Source: Siphonodentalium dalli | Lineage: Eukaryota > Mollusca > Scaphopoda > Gadilida > Siphonodentaliidae | Assembly: GCA_032622095.1 (NCBI GenBank) | Contig: CP136066.1 | Location: 190,642,816-190,706,815 of the forward strand | Length of the DNA stretch: 64,000 bases | Direction: 5' to 3' | In this document: piece after piece, positions 36,597 through 47,880 of the stretch | Layout: every line of letters starts with the position of its first letter | Numbering within the stretch: position 1 is the first letter of the stretch | Made by a program: the position numbers and the translations under genes | Notes under the pieces: model-generated | The model's database searches: none | What the model saw: only the letters and a program-made list of their open reading frames with translations | Told to the model about the DNA's origin: nothing

Positions 36597-36851
36597 TTAA
36601 CCCTTCCACGACTGGAGTTTCCTGAAATTTTGCGAAAACCCTCTGTCAATACATTCTCGTTTATATGCGTGTCTCCCATAGATAGGCTCGCAGATACATG
36701 AGCATATATTGACCTAACAATATTTACCTTGACCTTGTAAACCAGTGAATTATCTTATATGTGCGAGGATGGAACCCTGGGGGGAGACTCGCATATATAA
36801 GAGAATTATTGGCACATAATCTCAGTGCAACTCCTGTCAGGAAAGGGTTAA
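36597..36851. mobile_element. TTAA MITE, second subfamily, next to the GPCR stop codon
   Basis: TTAA (36597-36600, 36848-36851) encloses ends CCCTTCC and GGAAAGGG. Inside are hairpin parts with CTTATATGTGCGAGG and CTCGCATATATAAGAGAA. Closely related to 54014-54262, and sharing the hairpin core with the 10.1- and 13.9-kb elements. The right TTAA overlaps the TAA stop of the GPCR on the minus strand. Confidence 0.82.
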
Positions 36852-37855
36852 TTACTTATAACCTGGACGTTTGTCTGTCTTGAAGCGGATCTAGATACAG
36901 ATCGATTTTTCTCCACTTTACGATCAAAACATGCAATGAGACAGCTACCCCTTATCTGCGGGGACATTATGGCATAAATTATTGGATTTAAAGCACTATT
37001 TAACATGGTACAATATGCAGCTATTTCTCCAATGATTGGAGTAAGATGTTCTCCAACAGGGTAGTAGCCACGCTCCTGTATGAACCGCGTGATAAATAAA
37101 GACCTAATCGCGAACGGCATTTGCAGGATCACAAACATTACTATCACCATGACAACCATCACAAGCAGACGACATTGGCCATAATTTTCGCGGTTGAACT
37201 CTTTACGCATGTCGGCGAACCACTTAAATTTCAAAAAATGGAAAAGAATAAGTAATGCGATGGGGATGGCAAAATATACTAGAATGGTGTCCAACTCAAA
37301 AGCGACCCCATTTCCGCCATCCCCCCGAAGATACAGGAGGAAAACGCGATTCAACACTCCAAGTACCAAAGAGAATAGATGAATCCCCAGACACAGATAA
37401 CGAGTTCTCCGATTGGTCAGTTTCGACAAAGATTCCAAAGGATAGCCAATGCTATAGCATCTGACGGCGGAAATTAGGACGAGGTGGTAAGATGATCCGA
37501 TTCTTCCTATTTCTTGAACAAAAGAAATCCCTATTGTGATATGTTGATGGAACTCATATATTACGTGTAGTCTACTGGAGAGAATTGTAGACACAGAAAT
37601 AAAAATGGCGTCGGATATGGCTAAACTAGCCAGGCATATGTATGTCGGTTTCTTGAGAATCTTGCTGCGCAGGATAGTGAAGATTACCACGACATTTGGC
37701 AAGAAGCCTATCGCAAATATGCTCCATGTTATTAACTGCTTGCGCAGTATTTTGGCGGAATCCTGTCCCGAGCTGTCGTTTTGTCCAGATTGTCGCAGGG
37801 TGTTGTTGGGTTCAGTGTCCGAATGGTTGAGGAGAAAAGCGCTCATTTCTTCCAT
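36848..37855 (-). CDS. Class A (rhodopsin-like) GPCR, single exon
   Basis: 335 residues, intact. Seven hydrophobic spans at about 41-64, 72-93, 107-131, 152-176, 190-212, 229-257 and 272-297. Family marks are Asn54 in TM1, LAISD (Asp82) in TM2, Pro198 in TM5, Pro247 in TM6 (LQMP where CWxP is usual) and NPIIY (290-294) in TM7. Then comes a Cys-containing juxtamembrane segment (CLIACF) and an S/R-rich tail. N-terminal glycosylation sites: N10, N17, N26. Odd points: the DRY motif reads Val-Arg-Cys (131-133), and I see no Cys at the top of TM3 or in loop 2, so the usual disulfide seems absent. The ligand is unknown; invertebrate peptide receptors are the nearest style. Met4 is an alternative start. 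Its 3' end abuts a TTAA MITE. Confidence 0.88.
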   Translation of the reverse strand: MEEMSAFLLNHSDTEPNNTLRQSGQNDSSGQDSAKILRKQLITWSIFAIGFLPNVVVIFTILRSKILKKPTYICLASLAISDAIFISVSTILSSRLHVIYEFHQHITIGISFVQEIGRIGSSYHLVLISAVRCYSIGYPLESLSKLTNRRTRYLCLGIHLFSLVLGVLNRVFLLYLRGDGGNGVAFELDTILVYFAIPIALLILFHFLKFKWFADMRKEFNRENYGQCRLLVMVVMVIVMFVILQMPFAIRSLFITRFIQERGYYPVGEHLTPIIGEIAAYCTMLNSALNPIIYAIMSPQIRGSCLIACFDRKVEKNRSVSRSASRQTNVQVISN

Positions 37856-38182
37856 AAAGCTTATGCAAGGTCAGGCACATACATATAGCAATGTCGCGCC
37901 TGCAAAGACAAGAATATTATTTCGGTCATAGAATACATGACACTCTACAGCATTTCGGTATCGATGATATGTTCGTGTTCTGATAACAGTTTTCGAGAGA
38001 GATTATGTTCATTCATAATGTAAACAAACCGAGATTTCCCCACCTCGGAATTTAAAAACACAATAAAACATAGGAATCCGTCCCTTGGGTACAAATTATC
38101 GCAGAACATAAACGATCCATGTCAAAGAATTTTAAATGCGGAGACAAATTTGTGTTATTGAGTGTAAACGAGGAGAATTTTA
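37856..38182. other. Upstream flank of the GPCR
   Basis: The 327 bp between the GPCR start and the 38183 element are the only candidate proximal promoter. No TATA or initiator can be named safely. Confidence 0.4.
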
Positions 38183-39737
38183 TTAACCCTTTGAACCCGA
38201 CTGGCCGCAAAAGCGGCCAGCCAGAAAACGTTCATACACTCGACTGTCCGCAAAAGCGGCCAGCATCATTCAGCGACATCATAAACCTATGTAGCATGTG
38301 TATACATGTTATAACCATTGGTATATCCACTTATATCTATGTAAATGATCCCAAGGAACTTCAGCAGTGCCATGGGTGCATGTGTATGAGTTTGATGCCC
38401 ACTAGTTGGGGTAGAAAAACATGCACATGCGCACAGCGCAGAATGCAACTAACGTACATTATTTGAAGCGATTCGGGTAAAGCTCTACATTGTTGCGCGG
38501 TTCGCAGGATTGTAGAAAGACACCATTTCGATCACTCTTTTTGGTTTAAATTAGTATTGCATACATAATCAGTGTTCTGTCATATGCGAGGAAGGCGCAC
38601 GCAGTTTCTTATTCGAGGCGATTTGTTTCGCGCATGCGCATAGGATAAAATGATAAATGTATGGATTTTTGTGATCTCCATAGTACATAAATTTGCGTTA
38701 TACAGCTGCACATTGACATTGCACCCGAGTAGTACTGTGGAAATGGGTTGCATGGTCACAATACCACCTAGTCCGATCTACTTGCGCGTGCATATTACAA
38801 ACACGTGGTCAAATCGTGCATTGTTGAGCAATTATGTAAAGTTTAAGACTCTTGGCACCATTTGAACATGACCATCACCGTGCCATATAGGCGATGTCTA
38901 AAACGGAACGTAATGCCATTGAATGCACAGGGAAGTGGTGTCATTCGATCACTTGGGCTATATGCTTAGCAACTATTGATACCGTTAAATACAAACTACA
39001 TGTAGGTTCAATCTTCTGACCTGATGTATCTCCAGTTTCACAATAGGGTATTGACTGCATAGAAAATGCCGTTTCTTAGCGCAGAATTATACGACGCTAT
39101 AAGCTATAATTGCATTATACTTTCTGTTCCGGGTAGTTGCTTAGAAACCGTTACCAGGGAGTGATCGTGTGGCAAAGTATACCGTTCTAAAAAAAAATAC
39201 ACAGTGGCCCATGGGAACATACCTGTAAAATTTCAGACCTGTAGCACCATTTGAACATAACCATCAGCATGTGCATGCCAAGAATGTCTAACCTGGGGTA
39301 TAATACAATTGGATTCACAGGGCAATGGTGTCATTCGATCATTTGGGGTATTTGCTTAGCAACCGTTGCTACCCTTAAATACAAGTTAGGATCAGACTTC
39401 TGGCCAGATATATCTCAAATTTCACAATTGGGTATTGACTGCATCAAAAAACGCCATTTCCTTGGGTTGAATTACGACCGTAAAAGCTATAATGGTATTT
39501 TACTTTCAATATCGGGTTGATTCCTAGCAACCGTTACCAGGGAGTGACCACGTGGCAATGTAACCAGATCGTAAAATAATCAGTGGTCCATGGGGAACAT
39601 ACATCTAAAGTTTCAGAAATGTGACACCACTTAAACAACACCATACATCTAAACACTGGCCACAATATAAAAGATACCACTGGGAGCCCAGGGTCAGGGT
39701 GTCGATCGTTGTGGGGAGCCAGGGTTCAAAGGGTTAA
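38183..39737. mobile_element. 1.55-kb non-autonomous TTAA (piggyBac-like) element
   Basis: TTAACCCTTTGAACCC at the left and the exact inverse GGGTTCAAAGGGTTAA at the right, with TTAA duplicated (38183-38186, 39734-39737). GGCCGCAAAAGCGGCC palindromes occur twice near the left end. The interior has a direct repeat of about 370 bp: 38860-39180 against 39230-39600 (ACCATTTGAACAT, GGTGTCATTCGATCA, TTGCTTAGCAAC). No transposase frame. Confidence 0.85.
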
Positions 39738-40625
39738 AATTAGCCAAATAATGTTATTGATAGTAACGCTGGTGGAGCACTTCGGTTTATGCCGAACTTG
39801 AAGCAAATCCGTGTCAATTTCATTGTCACTTTCATCATGTTCATTTCATAATTCCATCCATAAGATACTTCCCGAACGCATGTCGATTTCAAATTCGGCG
39901 GAAAACGTCACCATTGACCGAATTCACGTGAACCTACATGGAAATGTCTTCTGCTTTGTTCGTAATTATTTGTTCCTTATTAAAAAAATAGCAGGATTAT
40001 ATGATATTTATTGATTATCAGATTATCATATATCAGACCCCAACCATCCCTTGTCGCCACATCCTTGTACTACTGACAATTTTCGTGTGTTCTCCACAAC
40101 GTCTTCTGATTTGGTTCAGGAGATCTAGAGCTGTTAGAAATTCTTGCCCTGATCAATAAACACGTACGCTTTAACTTGAAAAAAGATGCGATTAAGTTGG
40201 ATTGGCAGCTAATTAGGCGCCCTGTATATGCACATAGAAGAAAATAATGACTTTTACAACAAAATATGAACATTATAAATATAAGATACAAATGATACTT
40301 GTATCAAATACATGAGCGATCTTTGACGCTGGGAGAACATTAAACCTAGTACCGGCGACCACGTGGATTTCAAAATCTGACCTAGAATCCGTGTTATCTC
40401 GACCGTAATCGGTTTCGGATTCTGAATCCAGATTCTCCCACGAAATAATGACTCTGGCGGTTCCTACAGGTTTAAACATGTAAATATGTTTCGGAGTGAC
40501 ATCTAGCGGATGTGGGAGGAATATATAGGAGAGAATAAAATAGACTCTGGCCCCTGATTGGTCAATAGCCTTATGTGTTTTTTGCATAAACAAATCATCA
40601 CACATCTTCCCTGTGATTTCTCATA
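39738..40625. other. Unassigned; weak minus-strand frame
   Basis: A 110-codon minus-strand frame (40605-40273) has an acidic stretch SWENLDSESETDYGRDNTDS. No family is recognised and no splice context was established; it may be chance. Confidence 0.3.
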
Positions 40626-40629
40626 GGTA

Positions 40630-41377
40630 AAATTGCCATTGGCACATGATTTAGTGAAGTTTGTAGTGAAGTTTGAATTCTGTGGTGTGGTCTAAAATAT
40701 GACATATTTTTTTAGTGCGGTTCTGATACTAGTTACGAAAACACAAGATTTAAAGACGAATTCCCTGCGAGATGGACATGATTTTTTTGCATAAAATGTT
40801 TCCGTAAATGTCAATCTCAGATTTAGAGAAAAGTTTGGACCTAGGATTTATATTATGAACATTATACGCTAAAACGTTTGCACCGAGGCCTATGGAAACA
40901 TTTACACCAGTGCAGACCTGAAAATGTCATACTTTATTTTTCAATGTGTTGATAAAGCCATGTGCCTGATGCTCAGCTGGTCAGATCTGGACTCAATGAC
41001 CTCACATCACCAGAGGTTCCCTCATGGAAAGAATCTTGTACAGTCCCCCATAGCTGATCCAAGTTTGCAACACCAGAACCCCAAAACTGTGTGAAAATGG
41101 GGGCCATTGGCACAGGCATTATCTTTGTAGTGAAGTTTGTATTTTGTTTAAAATATGACATTATTTTTTTAGTGCGGTTCTGACACTAGTTACGAAAAGA
41201 CAAGATTTAAAGGCGAATTCCCTGCTAGACGGGCATGGTTTTTTTTGCAAAAAAAGTTTCCGCAAATGTCAATCTTTCAGATTTAAAGAAAATGTTGGAC
41301 CTAGGATTTATATTGTAAACAGTATACGCCAAAACGTTTGCACTGAGACCTATGAAAAACATTTACACCAGTGTAAC
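40630..41377. repeat. Tandem duplication, about 470-bp period
   Basis: 40640-40915 recurs at 41108-41377 in direct order: TTTTTTTAGTGCGGTTCTGA, ACTAGTTACGAAAA, GTTGGACCTAGGATTTATAT-like sequence, AACGTTTGCAC, ACATTTACACCAGTG. Substitutions are frequent, so it is old. Confidence 0.85.
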
Positions 41378-42990
41378 CTACACAGCGATAACCGCGCCGG
41401 TGAGCCACATTAAGTCATCAATGAAACTATTTTAAGATCAACGGTGTCATCGGCGACTTATTAACAGTTCTTATATATTTATTCCGCAACATTATATTTC
41501 GACCAAATAAACGGTGCGGCGGTGTGGCCCATGGCAACTGTTAGTTATCACCGAAAAGCCAAAAAAGCGAACTTCTCTATACACCCAAAAATAAAGTTTA
41601 GTCAAAATTGTTGGGTTATCCAAAGTTGGGTTAATGGTTGGGTCAAATTCCAGAAGTTGAGTTCAATTATAGGGATCAGTTTAGTTAATAATCAATGGTT
41701 TTGAGTTGCGCCCCTTGATACATATTTGCTGGATGTGAGCACTCTTTGTTATATTTTCTTCTCATTATTGGTATCAAACTCTGTTAAATACAAGGTGAAT
41801 GGATCTGTTATGTAGGAATTATATAGTTTCTTTGGTCTTTGGTACATGTACTCTTTTCTAGGTTGTTATTTTATTCCCGAAAAGGTAGTCAGTATATGTT
41901 AAACATCGTTTCGGACTTTCATATTACATACATCTAGGTTCGAAGTCTGATTTAATTCAATATCTCTCCTCCTTTCAGTCGTTAAGATCGGAAATTAATC
42001 CATTTATTGGACTTATATTTGGGAAACTTAATTTATGACCAGAGTATGTGGCAAAACTCATCCATTGAGATGAAATAATATAATATTGACCTAAATAGGT
42101 TTGCCCTAACCCCATCTTTACATATATTTACTTCAAACTCAATGTTTAGTTAATTTAAAGGCACGGCCGGCGTTCGTTTCAGAAATATTCATATTTGTTC
42201 AAATCGCCACCAACGGAAGGAATATTAAAATATATATATTTTATCATATGCCAAACATAATCAGCACGTAAATAGTATATTGTCGTCAAGACGTACATGT
42301 ATGATGGTGGACGTAAACAACAGCCTGCTCGTGTTACACAAGTTGTGCTTCTGTTTACATAACACAGCGCAATTATATTGGTTAATTACACAAAAATGAT
42401 ATAAACGCTCATTATTGTTTTCATATCAGGAAAACAGTAACAAATAACGCTCTTTATGTTTACCATATCAGGATCTAAACAAAAGCCAGTAACTGTAACG
42501 TTTTTTGCTTTTGTTTACATAACAAAGGGAAAACAATTGACAATAACATACTGTTTATGATATATTTCTGAATGGTTTAAGAACAGCTGTGTCTATATTT
42601 TACTATTCTTTCTGGTTATGGCGGTTTTTGACGGAGATGAATATTTTAACAGCATACCCATCACCAACGCCGCCCGTATCTTTAACGCAACCTTTGGTTA
42701 CAAAGTTGAGTTACCATAACCCAATGTTTGGTTAATTGTTTCTAACACAACTAGTTTAGTTAACAGTTCTAAACCAACGTTTATTCTGATTCGGTTGACT
42801 GAATTAACGTTGGGTTAGAGTCTGACAAAATTTTAGTTATAATCAGCACAATTTGTTTTATTGTTGCGGGTCGGAGACAATTATTGCTTGCAAGCAATAT
42901 ATGCGGAGAAGCTCGGGTTGCGGGTTATCCTACGGAGTTGTTCGCCTTTTGTCACATCCTAAATTGGAGTGAACTAAAGGCAGCTACTTT
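41378..42990. other. Unassigned
   Basis: GGGTTA/TAACCCA-rich words occur at 41605-41680 and, partly inverted, at 42695-42830; an old TIR element is possible but not shown. No gene recognised. Confidence 0.35.
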
Positions 42991-43824
42991 GGCCGGAATT
43001 GTCATCTCAGGTTTAAATCTGGTCTACGTAAACAGCTAGGTTTAAGCCATCGCTTGACATCTAAATCCGCAGGTCTAAGTGACGCATTCGTCATCTCTAG
43101 TTTAAACCAGGTCAAGCCAGACCAGTGGTTTATCAGTAACGTCTCTGTATCGTCGAGATAATTAATCGTACCTTCCTTATACGGACCACCGCGTTTTATT
43201 GATTGCGAAAATCAATAATTTCCACAGCGATATTTATAAGCGAGAAGCACCACACCTATAAAGTGTGCGGGGAATTAGTTTTTGTCAATTTCGATATTTA
43301 TTTTGCGTTTTAAAAGCTTAAAACGGCAACTAAACCATATAATTCGACGGTCCAGATACACCAGCTTTACCGAGGCTAAACCTTTGATGACGAATCCGTC
43401 TTTTATCGATCGCTATTTAGAATTGTCAAATAATCAGATCAAATGGTGGAGCTGTACATAATCTCGAGTGAGGGCGTATCTAAGTATTCTCGCTTGTGGC
43501 AATCACAAATATAAGTTTTTTAATTTCTGCATGACGGGAGATTATAACATTGAAAAAAAATTAACAGCACTATTTTTTCATCTTTTTTTAAAATTAAATT
43601 TTACTTATTTTTAAATCAAAATTTTGAAAATCTAACGCGTTATACCACCCGCCTGGTTACCGTCCGACTGGCAACATGGTAGTTTGACTACATGCTCATA
43701 CGAACCGAATAGAGTTGTCAATTAGCTGGCATCTGAACGACAAAAACGCCCCCTTAGACCGGTTTTGGTTGAACCACCAATGTAGGTTAAAACCAGGTTT
43801 GAACCGGAGATGACGAATCCGGCC
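42991..43824. mobile_element. 834-bp GGCC-ended TIR element
   Basis: Left end GGCCGGAATTGTCATCTCAG; right end inverts to GGCCGGATTCGTCATCTCCG; TTT flanks both ends. Subterminal copies of the end sequence lie at 43081-43115 (CGTCATCTCTAGTTTAAACC) and 43375-43402. GGCC ends with a 3-bp flank fit PIF/Harbinger MITEs; no transposase, so that is tentative. Confidence 0.7.
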
Positions 43825-43984
43825 TTTGGGTTTACGAGCGAACGCACTTTACGAGATTAATTTATTATAAGCGCATATGCATGCCTGAACAACTGCTGCA
43901 TGTCTGGATCGCTACTCACGATCAACATACATGTTTCTGACTAAGCTATATATGTGCGACTGTCCCAGTTGGGAATAAGTATAC

Positions 43985-44410
43985 CCCGCTGTGCAATTGG
44001 GCTACATTATGGGCAGCAATATTAACATATTTGTTTTTCGGGAAAACAAAATTCATATTCCGAAAACGTCGAGAAAAGGGATAGCTCTTATAAAGAAGTT
44101 GGAACAAGCTCATAAAAGCGATAAATATTTGTACCAAGATTTTAAAACATTCACTGGAAAATGTAGGAATACAAGCATCGACAAAAACTATGGATATTGC
44201 GAAAAAAAGGGAAAAACTCCAATACAAAATGTCGGATAGAGCTCATAATCGTAGGTGTATATAGCGATATATGTCAAGTTTCAAAAACACTGACCGGAAA
44301 ATGTATGAATACAAACTCGGGCAAAATTATGCACGTTGTGAAAACAAGTGGTAAAAGGTGATTACTCCAACACAAATTGTAGGACGGACCTTATGTGTGC
44401 GCTGGTGCTA
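43985..44410. repeat. Degenerate tandem repeat, about 140-150 bp, three units
   Basis: Recurring TTTTAAAACATTCACTGGAA / TTTCAAAAACACTGACCGGA, AATGTA(G/T)GAATACAA, and AACTCCAATACAAAATGTCGG / ACTCCAACACAAATTGTAGG. The 82- and 93-codon frames across it on both strands are not convincing genes. Confidence 0.55.
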
Positions 44411-45215
44411 TTTATATACCCCATAACTTCGTTATAATGATGTATTTGTTTAGTGAATGGATTTTCCCATCAGCTAAAGAGAATATATTGAAATGTCCTA
44501 TGATTCCTTGGGGGTATCCAGAAAATAATGAGCAGACCACAGACATAACACAAATCAATACAAGTGCAGAAGGATTCATATTCGCCGGTTGGAAAGTTTA
44601 GATAATAAGATCAACCAACGAATATGTTAGACTTATTATCTGAGCATTTCCTAAGGGAAGTACTCGTCAATGAGTATTTAACATTGTTTTAACGTGGTTA
44701 ACACCATGTGCACCTTGGTTTGCAGTGATCGTTGTATATATGAAAGACACATTAACATGTACATTTTAGAGAAAGCTGGCAGCTTTGAAATTGTACATGT
44801 TTTGCGACCCATTAAATATAAATGATATATTACACGCGGAAACCAGAATCACAACAGTTGGACACCATATCCGCTATAAATAACAAGGTTATGCTACATT
44901 TTTTTCAGACTCAGTACACCACATGCAAATAGACAAGTGGGCGCATATTAGATAAGAAAATACACCCCATATAACTCTTTCAATGTATATCCATTTTATA
45001 CTATGCGATTATTGGGTAGATGGCATAGCTTAATTCCCTAAAAAGATGTTAATAATGTCGATGATGATGAAATTTATGCATATTGTGGGACGTATCTGGC
45101 CCAGAAGAGTTTATGGAACAAAAATGATTGGAAGTGTCTCCCTTCCTGAATGTGGTGGTCTCTCGTGACTCGCACACGACAATGACTACGTGTCTTTCAA
45201 GTGTTGCATGAAAGG
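44411..45215. other. Unassigned; one repeat motif
   Basis: GTACTCGTCAATGAGTATTT at 44661-44682 matches the flank of LINE copy B (35674-35704). Nothing else recognised. Confidence 0.45.
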
Positions 45216-45221
45216 ATTCCG

Positions 45222-45480
45222 CATTACGTTGGGTGTTGGATTCCGCACTACGTTGGGTGTTGGATTCCGCACTACGTTGGGTGTTGGATTCCGCACTAAG
45301 TTGGGTGTTGGATTCCGCACTACGTTCGGTGTTGGATTCCGCACTACGTTGGGTGTTGGATTCCGCACTAATTAAGTTGGGTGTTGGATTCCGCACTACG
45401 TTGGGTGTTGGATTCCGCACTACGTTGTGTGTTGGATTCCGCACTACGTTGGGTGTTGGATTCCGCACTACGTTGGATGT
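45222..45480. repeat. 24-bp minisatellite, about 11 units
   Basis: Unit GTTGGATTCCGCACTACGTTGGGT, repeated nearly perfectly with a 6-base insert near 45370. Because 24 is a multiple of three, several frames stay open; the apparent NPTPNVVR protein repeat is an artefact. Confidence 0.93.
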
Positions 45481-45482
45481 TG

Positions 45483-45571
45483 GTGCTCAATTTTCAGAAC
45501 ACCAAGATGACGTCCAATATGGCCACCCCGGCCATATTGGACGTCATCTTGGTGTTCTGAAAATTGAGCAC
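45483..45571. repeat. Perfect palindrome, 42-bp arms
   Basis: GTGCTCAATTTTCAGAACAC to AATATGGCC pairs exactly with 45530-45571 across ACCCC. It starts where the 24-bp array ends. Confidence 0.95.
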
Positions 45572-46289
45572 ACACCATCCACATATATGACTCGGTACGA
45601 ATTATTAAAGAAGAACAAGATTTTGTCCCCGTAGCTGGATTATGTTGAATGAAATTATTTACATTTTCATCATTTATATTTCTGTCATTTTTTATCTCTT
45701 TGGTGCGTTTATTTCTGGTTACAGGCATTGTACCTGTGAACGTGACATTATTTGCCTCATTGCTTAAAAAAAATAATGGATGTCTCAGTTTTTGTTTTTG
45801 TCTCAATTTCCCAACCAAACTTCATGTTCAAAGTTGTATTTGTTATGACTTCAATGCTATTGCGGGACACACAATGATCGTAGAAAGGTAACTAAAGTAT
45901 TTATCGACCTATTTCATTCAATACCGGGAAAAATTCAAAAGAAACTATTATTATGTGTTTTGTGGATTACAAACCGCCATGTGGGTTTAATAAAGTTCAC
46001 ATAACTATTCAGATTGTCATAATGTATCCAAATCAACTAGAAGTAATGGAAATGTAATGCATTACTTTTTTAAATAATGGTAATGCATTACATTTCATTT
46101 TGGAAGTAATGATAATGGGAATTTTTACTTAAAATTGGCTTTACTTCTGGGTTATTTATGATAACTTATTGTGCATGGCTCACAACCCTAAACATGTTAT
46201 AATGGGTGCCACCTCATGTGGTGGCGGCACAGGCTAGAGAGGTGCAATTTTCGGCTTCTCTAGTCTCCGCATGCAGGCACACCGACTTC
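45572..46289. other. Unassigned; small inverted repeat
   Basis: GGAAATGTAATGCATTAC (46048) and GTAATGCATTACATTTC (46081) face each other. The interval is otherwise without recognisable features. Confidence 0.45.
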
Positions 46290-46807
46290 TAGATCATGCC
46301 ATGACTATCTACTCTGGTTAACGCCCGCAGAGATCACATTCCACCAGTACAAAACCTTAGAACTTTTTGAAGTTTTGACAGGGAACCTTATAAAGTCGAA
46401 AAATTAACACGGGGAATATATTTCTTAGTTATTATCTGTTTCTTAATAATGTACTTCACTGTTGGTGAAGGTCTCAACTCGAAATTTCACGATGTAAGTG
46501 AATTTGTGCGCGATTTGATTCGCGTCGTTACAATTATGGAATTTTTCCTGGGTAATTAATTTGACGTTTATTGCCATATCGGCTCACACAAGTCAGAGAA
46601 AAAGCATGCAATTTTTAGTTGGGACATTCGCATACAGTGAAGTACATTTTTAAAGGAAAAGATAACAACTAAGAAATATATTCCCCACGTTATGTTTTCG
46701 ACTTTATAAGGTTCACTGTCAAAACTTCAAAGATTCCCGAGGTTTTGTACTGGTGGAATATGATCTCAACGGGTTTTCGCGAGAGTAGATATCCATGGCA
46801 TGATCTA
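46290..46807. mobile_element. TA-flanked MITE with about 150-bp inverted arms
   Basis: TA then GATCATGCCATG at the left, CATGGCATGATC then TA at the right. The arms share TCTACTCT, GAGATCA, ATTCCACCAGTACAAAACCT, GAAGTTTTGACAG, ACCTTATAAAGTCGAAAA and GGGGAATATATTTCTTAGTT. This is the intact member of the element broken at 416-3290. Confidence 0.8.
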
Positions 46808-47039
46808 ACCAACTTCAGTCATAATTTTCAAGAGTTGGAAATTTTATGCCGAAAATAAAACTACTGCAATTGGAAATTTTAGACCAAACTATACTAAGAC
46901 ATCTTCAACCCATTCTTTACTATATGGACCCCCCCCCAATCAGTTATAAAATTATACATTTAAAGTACAGCAATTGCCGATATATTCCTATTCATTACTG
47001 TCATATTCACTGAGAACATAAGTTCCCATATAAAAATGT

Positions 47040-47880
47040 ACCTGGGTAAATCCACCCAGGTTTTTTGGGCCGAAACCCAGGTAAAAATCTATCTACCAAG
47101 ACATCCACCAACCATCAAGACCCCGCGAAACCTGGGTTTTACCATGATTTACCCACCTGAAACTGGATAAAAACCCTGGTATGGGTAAACCTGGGTGTAA
47201 TTACCCAGGTGACCACACCCAGGTGTACCCTACCTGGGTGTTTCCCACCCAGGTCTACCCTGGTGTTTCCTACCTGGGTGTTTCCCCACCCAGGTTTACC
47301 ATGGTGTTATTTACCCAGGTGTACCCTGGTGTTTCCTACCTGGGTGTTTCCCATCCAGGTTACCTTGGTGTTATTCACCCAGGTGTACCCTGGTGTTTCC
47401 TACCTGGGTGTTTCCCACCCAGGTGTACCTTGGTGTTATTCACCCAGGTGTAGCCTGGTGTTTCCTACCTGGGTGTTTCTCACCCAGGTGTACCTTGGTG
47501 TTATTCACCCAGGTGTACCCTGGTGTTTCCTACCTGGGTGTTCCCCACCCAGGTGTACCTTGATGTTTCCAACCCAGGTATACCTTGGTGTTTTTTTTAC
47601 GCCGGTGTACCTTGGTGTTTTCTTACCCAGGTGGATTTCCCATTGAGATGCACCTGGGTTAGAAAACCCCAAGGTACACCCAGGTAAGGAAACACCAAGG
47701 TACACCTGGGCAGGAAAACACCAAGGTATACCTGGGTAAGAAAACACCAAGGTACACCTGGGTAAGAAAACACCAAGGTACACCTGGGTAAGAAAACACC
47801 AAGGTACACATGGGTAGGAAACACCAAGGAACACCTGGGTGAATAACACCAAGGTACACCTGGGTGGGGATACCAAAGTG
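47040..47880. repeat. Inverted tandem array of ACCCAGGTGTACC
   Basis: The left half (47190-47640) has about five 65-bp units (CCTACCTGGGTGTTTC, CACCCAGGTGTACC, TTGGTGTTATT). The right half (47650-47880) holds the inverse motif in about eight 26-bp units (AAAACACCAAGGTACACCTG). The halves can pair around 47640. 47040-47180 has CACCTGGGT/ACCCAGGT variants. Long frames here are repeat artefacts. Confidence 0.88.

Noticed and set aside
37194-37931. Plus-strand frames over the GPCR
   Set aside because: Shadows of the minus-strand receptor; no family similarity.
41595-42855. Old TIR element based on GGGTTA / TAACCC words
   Set aside because: The words align poorly and no ends or duplication could be fixed.
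45049-45634. Long frames with NPTPNVVR-type protein repeats on both strands
   Set aside because: They follow from a 24-bp minisatellite, which keeps several frames open at once; no start context, splice sites or family.
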